Part shown: piece by piece, positions 1 to 6,526 of the stretch
How positions within the stretch are numbered: position 1 is the first letter of the stretch
How the letters are laid out: the number at the start of each line of letters is the position of its first letter
NCBI GenBank assembly: GCA_032160545.1
Contig: JAVHVN010000059.1
Location: 1 to 16,414, forward strand
Length of the DNA stretch: 16,414 bases
Source: DATGFB01 sp032160545
GTDB lineage: Bacteria > Actinomycetota > Actinomycetes > Mycobacteriales > Jatrophihabitantaceae
Direction of reading: 5' to 3'
Program-made: the position numbers and the translations under genes
Notes under the pieces: generated by a model
What the model saw: only the letters and a program-made list of their open reading frames with translations
Told to the model about the DNA's origin: nothing
Database searches by the model: none

Positions 1-191
1 TGAATGCCGCGACTCCCCAGAACAGCGGCGGCAACACGAGGAAGAGCGAAGGACATCACCCCGCTCGCGCACGCGGTGACCGCCCAGACCCGGCGCTCCC
101 GTTCCAGCCGCGCGATCTGAACGGTGATGACCGAGGTCAAGGGCACGAAGAAAGCGCTCGTCCAGGACGCCACTGCCGCGCCGGCGAGCAC
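1..191 (-). CDS. Partial membrane protein, unrecognised (runs off left edge)
   Basis: On the minus strand a frame stays open from a TGA at 269-267 to the window edge. Its translation includes a hydrophobic stretch (VLAGAAVASWTSAFFVPL), then IARLERERRVW and a second hydrophobic stretch (AVTACASGVMSFALP). This looks like two membrane segments joined by a charged cytoplasmic loop. The only standard start codon I find is GTG at 191. The protein-like sequence just upstream (SWQYAHRHPR) suggests that the true start could lie further out or that the 5' end was lost. The upstream stop falls inside the tRNA-Gly fragment at 261-287, so the gene may belong to an element ending at that tRNA fragment. I do not recognise the family. 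Only about 63 codons are visible. Confidence 0.45.
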   Translation of the reverse strand, partial: MLAGAAVASWTSAFFVPLTSVITVQIARLERERRVWAVTACASGVMSFALPRVAAAVLGSRGI

Positions 192-260
192 GCGCGGGTG
201 CCGGTGCGCGTACTGCCAACTCTGGCGGGATTGCGGGGTGGATCTGGCCCGGCCCGATGT

Positions 261-287
261 GCGGGTTCAATTCCCGTCGCCCGCTCC
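261..287 (+). pseudogene. 3' fragment of a tRNA-Gly gene (T arm plus acceptor 3' strand), probable att-site core
   Basis: Positions 261-277 form a complete T arm: stem GCGGG paired with CCCGT, and loop TTCAATT matching the TTCRANN consensus. It is followed by CGCCCGC (278-284), discriminator T285 and CC. From family knowledge, bacterial tRNA-Gly genes with a GCGGGCG acceptor strand end in CGCCCGCTCC. No matching 5' acceptor strand, D arm or anticodon arm lies at the expected distance (about 211-218), so this is not a complete gene. Isolated tRNA 3' ends typically mark the distal junction of an integrative element. The plus orientation would put the element to the left and ordinary chromosome to the right. 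Confidence 0.6.
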
Positions 288-409
288 GCTTCCGGCCTGC
301 CCGCCGCCGGCCGTCGGTCCTTCTGACCCCATGGCTACCGGTTCGCTCCGGTCATTTCCGGATTCCGCGTCAGATTCGGCCGTCGCGCGACGTCCCGGAA
401 GGGATGACT

Positions 410-1546
410 ATGCGCGCCAGGTGGCTGGACCATCCCGCACGAGTCGCCGCCATCGCCGGCCTGATCGCGTGCTGCTACATGGTTCTGCAGTGGACGCAGA
501 ACGCCCACGATGTCTCGCGCTTCATCGTCGTCGGGCGGCTGTTCGTCACTCCTCCGGGTCCGCCGGACGTCCACGTCACCCCGCACGCCGGCTACGACGG
601 CCAGTTCTACTACCGGATGGCACTGGCGCCCGGACAGCTGGACGGCATCGTCAACGGTCTGCATCTCGACTCCGGACTGCGGCGGCAACGTATCTTCTAT
701 CCGTTCCTCTCCTGGGTGCTCTCGGCAGGAAATCCCAGGCTCATCCCGACCATGTTGATCGAGGTGAACCTGGCCGCTCTGACGTTGTTGGCCGGATGCG
801 GCGCGAGGCTGGCCCAGGTGAACGGTCGACACGCCGCGTGGGGTTTCGCGTTCGCCGGTTACGCCGGGTTCGTGACCACCCTCAACCGCGACCTGACCGA
901 ACTGACGAGCGCGGCGCTCACCGTCGCCGCCCTGCTGGCCCTGGCCCTGCGCCGGCCCGTGCTCGCGACCCTCGCGCTGGTGCTGGACGTGCTGACCAGG
1001 GAGACGGCTGTCGCCCTGGTTGCAGGTATTGCGGTGTGGCGGATCTGGCAGATCGTCCGTGGCCGGACCCGCCCCGGCGTCGCCGACCTGCAATGGCTGT
1101 TGCCCGCGGTGGCATTCACGATCTGGCAGTGGGTGAACGCCTCGCGGTACGGGACGCCGCCGCTGCGCGACGAGCGCAACAATCGCGGCCGGTTCATCGT
1201 CTCGGCGTGGCAGTCGGTCATCGAAGCCGCGACGCATCTCAACCGGCTGCATCTGATCTTCATCGGCGGAGTGCTCTCGCTCGCCGTCCTCGTCCTGGGC
1301 GTGTTCTTCGAGCTGCGGCGTTCCCGCCCGCCGGCGTACCTCGTCGTCACGCTGGCCGTGCTCACCCTGCTGGCGCTGAGCCTCTCGCGCAGCGTCTGGA
1401 ACCAGGATCCGGACGAACTCCGCACCTTCGCCGAGATCCACGTGCTCGGCCTCGCGATCCTGATGCACGCACGTCGCAGCAAAGTGCTCGCCGGCTACAC
1501 CGCAGTCGCGCTGCCCACTCTGATGCTGCTCGCGTGGGCGACTTGA
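410..1546 (+). CDS. Polytopic membrane protein, GT-C-like (possible cell-surface glycopolymer protein)
   Basis: This 378-residue protein has roughly nine to eleven hydrophobic segments. TM1 lies near residues 11-27, and most others lie between 94 and 326, with two at the C-terminus. A conserved-looking loop after TM1 carries HAGYDGQFYYRMA (about 59-71), followed by RIFYPFLSWVL (about 94-104), DLTE (about 161-164) and LTRE (about 195-198). Acidic residues in the first extracytoplasmic loop of a multi-TM protein recall GT-C glycosyltransferases. The YDGQFYYR...RxFYP pattern resembles proteins annotated as AZOBR_p60025-family cell-surface glycopolymer formation proteins; that match is from memory. 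The start at 410 is chosen because GGAAGG at 397-402 lies 7 nt upstream. ATG 404 is too close to that site, and the longer frame from 257 begins inside the tRNA fragment. Function is inferred, not shown. Confidence 0.75.
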   Translation: MRARWLDHPARVAAIAGLIACCYMVLQWTQNAHDVSRFIVVGRLFVTPPGPPDVHVTPHAGYDGQFYYRMALAPGQLDGIVNGLHLDSGLRRQRIFYPFLSWVLSAGNPRLIPTMLIEVNLAALTLLAGCGARLAQVNGRHAAWGFAFAGYAGFVTTLNRDLTELTSAALTVAALLALALRRPVLATLALVLDVLTRETAVALVAGIAVWRIWQIVRGRTRPGVADLQWLLPAVAFTIWQWVNASRYGTPPLRDERNNRGRFIVSAWQSVIEAATHLNRLHLIFIGGVLSLAVLVLGVFFELRRSRPPAYLVVTLAVLTLLALSLSRSVWNQDPDELRTFAEIHVLGLAILMHARRSKVLAGYTAVALPTLMLLAWAT

Positions 1547-1653
1547 TCCCCCCGTCGGGCAGGCGGTAACCGGAAGGTCGTCAGCGGGTAGCTCGCGCAG
1601 GTCTCCCAGCAGCGGGGAAACGTATCAACCGGGGGCTGGCATGATTCGGCAGC

Positions 1654-2778
1654 GTGAACCTGGCGTCGCGGCACAGCTACCCACCCAAACCGCTCCGGCT
1701 GCTCGGGAGGCCGGTGCCCATGGTCGGGCACGTGCGGATGTACGTCTGCGGTATCACCCCGTACGACGTCACGCACCTCGGGCACGCCGCGACCTACATC
1801 TGGACCGACGCCGTCGACCGCGTTCTGCGCTGGCACGGCTACGGGGTGACGCTGGCACGCAACGTCACGGACGTCGACGAGGTCCTGTTCGCCGAGGCCC
1901 TGCGGCGCGGCGAGTCGCACACCATGCTGGCCACCCTGCAGCGCGCCGGTTTCGAAGCGACGATGACGGCGTTGCGGGTGCGCACCCCGGACCACAACCC
2001 GACGGCCGCCCAGGCGGTCAGCCACGTGCTGCAGTTGGGCGCGGCGCTGCTCGAACGCGACGCCGCCTACGTCGCGGACGGCTCGGTGTACGCGCGCACG
2101 TCGTCGGCTGCGGCCCGCATGGGCCTTGACCTCGACACCGCACTTCGGCTGTCCGACGAGTACCACGACCACCCCGACGACCCGGCCAAGGAGAACCCGC
2201 TGGACGTCGCCGTCTGGGTCGCCACCCGCGAGGGGGAGGTGAGCTGGCCGAGCCCGTGGGGCGACGGGCGCCCCGGCTGGCACGCCGAGTGCGCTGCGAT
2301 GGTGCTGGCGCTGTTCGGGCCGTCGGTCGACATCCACTGCGGCGGCGCCGATCTCTCCTACCCTCATCACGCCTGCGAGGCCGTGCTCGCCGAGACCGCG
2401 TCGGGCGTCGCGCCGTTCGCACGCGCCTGGATGCGCGCCGGCACGGTCGCGATCAACGGCGCCAAGATGGCCAAGTCGACCGGCAATCTCGTGCTCGTCG
2501 ACGACCTGCTCAAGCAGCATCCGCCAGCGGCCGTGCGCCTGCTGTGCCTCAACCGCCGCTGGGACGAGGGCTGGTCGTTCACCCACGACGAGCTCGACCG
2601 GACCGTCGGCATCCTCGAGGCGCTGTACTCGGCCGCTGCCCGTCCGGGGCACGCGGGCGCCGCACTCGTCCCGTCGACGCTGCTCAACGACCTGGACGTG
2701 CCGGGCGCGCTCGCCCTGGCGCTCGACGAGGGTGGGCAGGCCGCCCGCACCCTCGTCGAGCTACTCGCGCTGAGCTAG
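1654..2778 (+). CDS. MshC/cysteinyl-tRNA synthetase-like ligase (cysteine-activating class I enzyme)
   Basis: This 374-residue class I aminoacyl-tRNA synthetase-fold protein has MYVCGITPYD (29-38), a HIGH-type HLGH (41-44), NVTDVDE (70-76), a WPSPWG...RPGWHAEC block (198-213), GGADLSYPHH (230-239) and a KMSKS-type KMAKS (271-275). Cys32, Cys213, His238 and Glu242 align with the four zinc ligands of E. coli CysRS (C28, C209, H234, E238). MYVCGITPYDxTHLGHAATY is characteristic of MshC, which joins cysteine to GlcN-Ins in mycothiol synthesis. The length is shorter than MshC (about 412) and CysRS (about 460), and a full anticodon-binding domain is absent. I favour a cysteine:amine ligase related to MshC. 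It may be a paralogue, because the usual mshC neighbours are not visible. GTG 1654 follows an in-frame TGA four codons upstream, so longer starts are excluded. It converges with the acylase gene 15 bp away. Confidence 0.85.
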   Translation: MNLASRHSYPPKPLRLLGRPVPMVGHVRMYVCGITPYDVTHLGHAATYIWTDAVDRVLRWHGYGVTLARNVTDVDEVLFAEALRRGESHTMLATLQRAGFEATMTALRVRTPDHNPTAAQAVSHVLQLGAALLERDAAYVADGSVYARTSSAAARMGLDLDTALRLSDEYHDHPDDPAKENPLDVAVWVATREGEVSWPSPWGDGRPGWHAECAAMVLALFGPSVDIHCGGADLSYPHHACEAVLAETASGVAPFARAWMRAGTVAINGAKMAKSTGNLVLVDDLLKQHPPAAVRLLCLNRRWDEGWSFTHDELDRTVGILEALYSAAARPGHAGAALVPSTLLNDLDVPGALALALDEGGQAARTLVELLALS

Positions 2779-2793
2779 CTACCCGTACGGCGC

Positions 2794-5607
2794 TTACCGA
2801 GGCCGGTGCCGCGGGAACTCCACGACCTGCTGGAAGGTCGGCCGGTTCTGCCAGTCGATGGCCGGCTGGCCTACGAGACCGAGTGCGCGGAAGTGGATGG
2901 CGTCGAAGACCGGCATGGTCTGCTTCGCCGCGGCCGACTCGGTTGACGCGGTCCAGGCCGACACCGTGGTCGAGCCGCCGTTGGCCGCAACCAGCGCCGT
3001 GTACGTCTTCTGCAGTGCGGCGTCGAATGCCGCACCGCACGTGCTCGGGCCGCCCGAGCACTCCCGGCTGGTGATCTGCGGGCCGAACCCATCGACCGGG
3101 TTCTGGCCGAGCAGCTGTTGCAGGCTGCTGACCAGGTAGCTCTCGTACCCGCCGTCGTACGCGCTGCCGACGTTCGCGCCTCCGGAGTTGGGAGTGTTGA
3201 CGAACTGCATCGGCAGCTTCGCGTAGCCGCTCGAGATGGCCCCGCCGGTGGAGCCGACCGAGCCGACGCCACCCGCCGCGAGGATCGGGTCGTAGAGCGC
3301 GCGGATCACGTTCGGTATCAGCTCGTCGGCGATCGCCACGGCTGCGGCGTGCGCGTACTGGGTGTCACCGGGGGCGGTCTTGCGGCGGTGCGAACCGTCG
3401 GCGATCCAGCTCTGCAGCTGGGCGAGCATCACCTGGACGCCTGCCGGCTCGCTGCGACCCTGCAGGTACTGCAGCAGCAACGGCAGGACGGTGACCCCGT
3501 CGAGATCCTGGCTCGCGGCCGTCTCCATCGCCTGCACGACGTCAGCCCGCGTGACCGCGTTGCCGGTCGAGCTGAACTTGGTCTTCAGCTCGTTCACGAG
3601 CATCACAGAGCGGAACACCTGGCCGTAGCCGTACTGGTCGTCGGCCGCCGCGAAGCCCGGCGCCGGCTTGTTGTTCCAGCTGACGAAGAAGCCCTGCGGC
3701 GGGTTGATCTCGTGCACGTGCTGCGCCGGGCTCAGGTACCCCTGCCACTCGGCGATGCCGGTACCCCACGTGGGCAGCGACGGGTCGACGCTCGACGGCC
3801 GGAGCGGGTCCTTGCCGCTGACGAAGTAGCCCGTGTCGCGGTCGTCCACGTAGAACCAGTTGAACGTGTACTGGATCTGGGCCGCGCTGGCCATCCACGA
3901 AGTGACGTCGTGGGTGAGCGCCGGCTGGCCCCAGCCCAGGAAGCCGACGACCGAGTCGACGTCGTGGCCGAACGTCGAGCGCTGGTTGACGATGGCGACG
4001 GGCTGCCCGTTGACGGTCGTCCAGCCCTGCACGATCCCGTGCCGGGTCAGGTAGATCTCGTGCTTCAGCTGGGTCGGGGCCCCGATACCGCCCGGCTTGG
4101 GCAAGGGGGTCTCCAGGAACACCTCCTTGACCATCGCCGTGCACACGCCGTTGAACAGGTAGTACTTGCCCTCGGCGGCCGGCGTGCCGCCGAGCGGGTT
4201 GCACACCTTCTCCACCCGCTGGTCGATCAGGTCGCTGCCGGCGGAGGTCGCCGACCACGCGTAATCGCGACCGCGACCGAGTTCGACGATTCCGGTGCCG
4301 GGGAACGACGCCCCCTCGGCGTCGTAGTTCGGCGAGTGCAGGTCCAGCTGCGACAGGATCTGAGGAGCGAAGTAGGACACCTGCGGCCCGAACACCGCAA
4401 CGGGGTGGCCGCTCGCGGTGTGGTTGGCGTTCACGACGAGCGCGTTGCTCATGTGCTTCGGCAGATCCTCGAGCGACGCGATGATCGCCAGGCCGGTGAG
4501 GTTGGGCTTGGCGAGGTTGCAGTTCGGGTCCGTGTTGACCGGGCCACCGTGCAGGTCGGGGCTGTCGGGCAGCGCCGTCTTCGCCGGGTCGATCGTTCCA
4601 GGGATCTCGTACGGGAAGCTCTTGTCGACGACCGTCGTCGCGGCGAGCGGGTCGTTCGAGTTCTTGAACTGCTGGAACGCGGCGTTGCCGGCGGTGACTC
4701 CGAGCTGCTGGCGGAGGTACTTCAGCAGTGCGGCGTTGGCCACCTCGGTGCCGCCGCCGCGCCCGAAGATGCCGCCGATCAGGCCCGCGATCGCGACGAC
4801 GTCACCGACGTTCCACTGGCCGGGGACCAGCAGCGGCACCGCGGCGGCGTAGTCCGCGGGCAGCAGCGACGGGTTGAGCACGGTCGAGTTGACGTAGGCG
4901 TTCACGCCCGCGACGTAGTTGTAGATCATCGTTCGCGCGAGCGTGCCCTGGGCGCCGTACTGGGCCGGCAGCGCGTCGACCTGGGCCTTGGCCTGGGCGG
5001 GTGTGTAGGCCGAGAGCAGCAGCTGGTCGTGGTCCATCTGCTCGAACTCGCACGAACCGCCGAGGAACTCGGCGAGATTGCCCTCCCCGTAGTGACGCAG
5101 CACGTCCATCAGGAACAGCCGGTCCTCGGCCTGCGCGTACCCGGCTCCGAAGGCCATTGCCGCGTCGGTGTCGCCGTACACGTGCGGGATGTCGAGCGTG
5201 TCGCGGTAGATCGTCACGCCGGTCGCCGGCTTCTCGGTACGGGTGACATCGGTGGGCTTCACGCCGAACGATTCGTCGTTGTAGTAATCGGTCAGGTTGG
5301 CGTTCGTCAGCGACTCGTAGCCGTAGAGAAGGTTCTGGTACTTGCCGAGCTGATCCTGGCTGTTCTTCGGCCGGGCGCCGGTCAGCAGGAACTTGGCCGC
5401 GTCGACCGTGTTCACCAGGCCGTTCTCGCCCGGCGGCAGGATGCTCATGGCCTGGCCGTCGGCGTAGTCGTTCAGCCGGTACCCGGTGGGGACGGCCGAC
5501 GCGGCGCTCGGCGCGAGCGCCGGGACGAGGCCGGCGACCAACGTGCTGACCCCGATGCCTGCTGCAACTGCTGCAGCGCGGGCGCGGCTGCGACGCGCTC
5601 GGATCAT
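2794..5607 (-). CDS. Secreted penicillin acylase-family Ntn hydrolase (S45)
   Basis: This 937-residue precursor has a signal peptide: Arg-rich n-region (MIRARRSRAR), hydrophobic core and ASA|VP cleavage near residue 38. The alpha-subunit motif AFGAGYAQAEDRLF lies near 152-165. A Ser-Asn pair (HMSNAL, Ser387) matches the autoproteolytic nucleophile at the start of the beta subunit, followed by FGPQVSYFAP and a YAWSATSAGSDLID block. SWNNKP (about residues 643-648) matches the oxyanion-hole Asn region. The family self-cleaves into alpha and beta chains and hydrolyses amides such as beta-lactam side chains, N-acyl-homoserine lactones and acyl-lipopeptides; the substrate here cannot be told. It is longer than E. 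coli penicillin G acylase (about 846). ATG 5607 is chosen because GGGGGAGAAC directly precedes it; an upstream in-frame start at 5652 lacks this. It is probably exported. Confidence 0.92.
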   Translation of the reverse strand: MIRARRSRARAAAVAAGIGVSTLVAGLVPALAPSAASAVPTGYRLNDYADGQAMSILPPGENGLVNTVDAAKFLLTGARPKNSQDQLGKYQNLLYGYESLTNANLTDYYNDESFGVKPTDVTRTEKPATGVTIYRDTLDIPHVYGDTDAAMAFGAGYAQAEDRLFLMDVLRHYGEGNLAEFLGGSCEFEQMDHDQLLLSAYTPAQAKAQVDALPAQYGAQGTLARTMIYNYVAGVNAYVNSTVLNPSLLPADYAAAVPLLVPGQWNVGDVVAIAGLIGGIFGRGGGTEVANAALLKYLRQQLGVTAGNAAFQQFKNSNDPLAATTVVDKSFPYEIPGTIDPAKTALPDSPDLHGGPVNTDPNCNLAKPNLTGLAIIASLEDLPKHMSNALVVNANHTASGHPVAVFGPQVSYFAPQILSQLDLHSPNYDAEGASFPGTGIVELGRGRDYAWSATSAGSDLIDQRVEKVCNPLGGTPAAEGKYYLFNGVCTAMVKEVFLETPLPKPGGIGAPTQLKHEIYLTRHGIVQGWTTVNGQPVAIVNQRSTFGHDVDSVVGFLGWGQPALTHDVTSWMASAAQIQYTFNWFYVDDRDTGYFVSGKDPLRPSSVDPSLPTWGTGIAEWQGYLSPAQHVHEINPPQGFFVSWNNKPAPGFAAADDQYGYGQVFRSVMLVNELKTKFSSTGNAVTRADVVQAMETAASQDLDGVTVLPLLLQYLQGRSEPAGVQVMLAQLQSWIADGSHRRKTAPGDTQYAHAAAVAIADELIPNVIRALYDPILAAGGVGSVGSTGGAISSGYAKLPMQFVNTPNSGGANVGSAYDGGYESYLVSSLQQLLGQNPVDGFGPQITSRECSGGPSTCGAAFDAALQKTYTALVAANGGSTTVSAWTASTESAAAKQTMPVFDAIHFRALGLVGQPAIDWQNRPTFQQVVEFPRHRPR

Positions 5608-5655
5608 GTTCTCCCCCTGCGATGTGTAACCGGTTCTAGGCCTTCCCAACACCTT

Positions 5656-5678
5656 GGCGTGATCCGCCGGATCCCGCC
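5656..5678. promoter_or_regulatory. Imperfect 23-bp palindrome in divergent promoter region (candidate operator)
   Basis: GGCGTGATCCG (5656-5666) and CGGATCCCGCC (5668-5678) are inverted copies with one mismatch in 11 and a single central base. The site lies between the divergent starts of the acylase (5607) and the small gene at 5702. Palindromes of this form are typical dimeric-repressor operators. No regulator gene is adjacent, so the identity of any bound protein is unknown. Confidence 0.35.
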
Positions 5679-5701
5679 ACTCGAAGCCGCGGCAGGGCAG
5701 G

Positions 5702-6022
5702 ATGCCTCCCGTGGCGGACGAGACGACGGGCGCAGGACGGCGCCGCAGGCGGGGCGACCGGGCGCGGCGCAGGGAACGGGATCCGGCGCAGCCGCAGCTG
5801 TCCGATCAGCCCGCGGGCCTGGACCGGCCGCGGCCGGCGCGAGACCAGCGTCCGGGCCGGGAACCACGCGGCCTTCACGACCTCGTCGGCGCCGGCCCGT
5901 CGCAACTCGGCGTGAGCGGCGCGCTGCGCGGTCGCGACGTGAACCGACCCACCGAGGACGACCTGGCGGCAGCGGAGCGCGACCTCACGATCGTGCGGCG
6001 CAACTGGACGCCGCCTGCCTGA
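5702..6022 (+). CDS. Small Arg-rich hypothetical protein with conserved-looking C-terminus
   Basis: This 106-residue protein has an N-terminal half that is disordered-looking and rich in Arg and Pro. The last 35 residues (SGALRGRDVNRPTEDDLAAAERDLTIVRRNWTPPA region) form a compact amphipathic segment. It resembles a tail I recall from small hypothetical actinobacterial proteins, of the form RDVxRPTxxDLAxAExxLxIVRRxW. GTG 5711 is an alternative start, giving MADET..., with AGG at 5699-5701 about 9 nt upstream, and may be the better one. The gene ends 6 bp before the convergent rpiB stop. The function is unknown. Codon bias is like its neighbours, but such an Arg-rich ORF could partly be a GC artefact; the C-terminal segment is the main reason to believe it. 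Confidence 0.6.
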   Translation: MPPVADETTGAGRRRRRGDRARRRERDPAQPQLSDQPAGLDRPRPARDQRPGREPRGLHDLVGAGPSQLGVSGALRGRDVNRPTEDDLAAAERDLTIVRRNWTPPA

Positions 6023-6028
6023 TACCGA

Positions 6029-6487
6029 TCAGCCGATGCGGCCGGTGGTCTCGTACTCGGTGAGCATTGCGATTCGGCGCTCGTGGCGCTCGCCCTGCGA
6101 GAACGCGGTCGTGAGGAACAGGTCGACGAAGCGCACGGCGTCGTCCTCGGGATGGTTGCGGGCGCCGATGCTGATGATGTTCGCGTCGTTGTGCTCGCGT
6201 GCCAGGCGCGCGGTCTCGTCGCTCCAGACCAGCGCGGCCCGGATGCCCCGTACCTTGTTCGCGGCGATCTGCTCGCCATTGCCCGAACCGCCGATGACGA
6301 TGCCGAGGGTGCCCGGCTCGGCGGCGGTGCGCTCGGCCGCCGCGATGCACGGTGGCGGGTAATCGTCGTCCGGGTCGTAGGTGTGGGCGCCGCAGTCGAC
6401 CGGCTCGTGCCCGGCCGCACCGAGGTGCGCGACGAGCCGCTGCTTGAGCTCGAAGCCGGCGTGATCGGAGCCCAGGAAGACGCGCAT
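6029..6487 (-). CDS. rpiB: Ribose-5-phosphate isomerase B
   Basis: This 152-residue RpiB/LacAB-fold protein interconverts ribose 5-phosphate and ribulose 5-phosphate in the cytoplasmic pentose phosphate pathway. It shows SDHAGFELK (7-15, with substrate-binding Asp8 and His9), GGSGNGEQIAANK (66-78) and EHNDANIISIGAR (98-110). Glu72 in GNGEQ corresponds to the catalytic base Glu75 of M. tuberculosis RpiB; E. coli RpiB uses Cys66 at the equivalent place, so this is the actinobacterial type. The length matches Rv2465c (162). ATG 6487 gives the canonical MRVFLGSDHAG start; the longer frame upstream is antisense to ctaG. It is transcribed divergently from ctaG, with only 35 bp between starts. Confidence 0.95.
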   Translation of the reverse strand: MRVFLGSDHAGFELKQRLVAHLGAAGHEPVDCGAHTYDPDDDYPPPCIAAAERTAAEPGTLGIVIGGSGNGEQIAANKVRGIRAALVWSDETARLAREHNDANIISIGARNHPEDDAVRFVDLFLTTAFSQGERHERRIAMLTEYETTGRIG

Positions 6488-6501
6488 GCCGTCATCATCC
6501 C

Positions 6502-6526
6502 AGGAGGAGGAATGCTGGACCCATGA
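6502..6526 (+). promoter_or_regulatory. Strong ribosome-binding site with four-codon leader ORF overlapping ctaG start
   Basis: AGGAGGAGG at 6502-6510 is an unusually strong Shine-Dalgarno sequence. It is followed by ATG 6512 opening a four-codon frame (Met-Leu-Asp-Pro-stop), whose TGA at 6524-6526 overlaps the ctaG ATG (6523-6525) as ATGA. The site is 4-5 nt from ATG 6512 if its first AGGAGG is used, and about 12 nt from ATG 6523. This arrangement could mean termination-reinitiation coupling, or the mini-ORF may be incidental. Confidence 0.35.

Noticed and set aside
193..287. Complete tRNA ending at 287
   Set aside because: No GCGGGCG acceptor strand or D arm lies at a workable distance. 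GCGGGAT at 225-231 gives only about 60 nt and incomplete pairing.
124..1569. 481-codon plus-strand ORF overlapping the membrane protein gene in another frame
   Set aside because: The product is very Arg-rich, without hydrophobic segments or motifs, and the overlapping frame encodes a coherent membrane protein.
3118..6063. 981-codon plus-strand ORF opposite the acylase gene
   Set aside because: It is antisense to a clearly conserved Ntn hydrolase. Its product is Arg/Val/Gly-rich without any domain, as expected from third-position GC bias.
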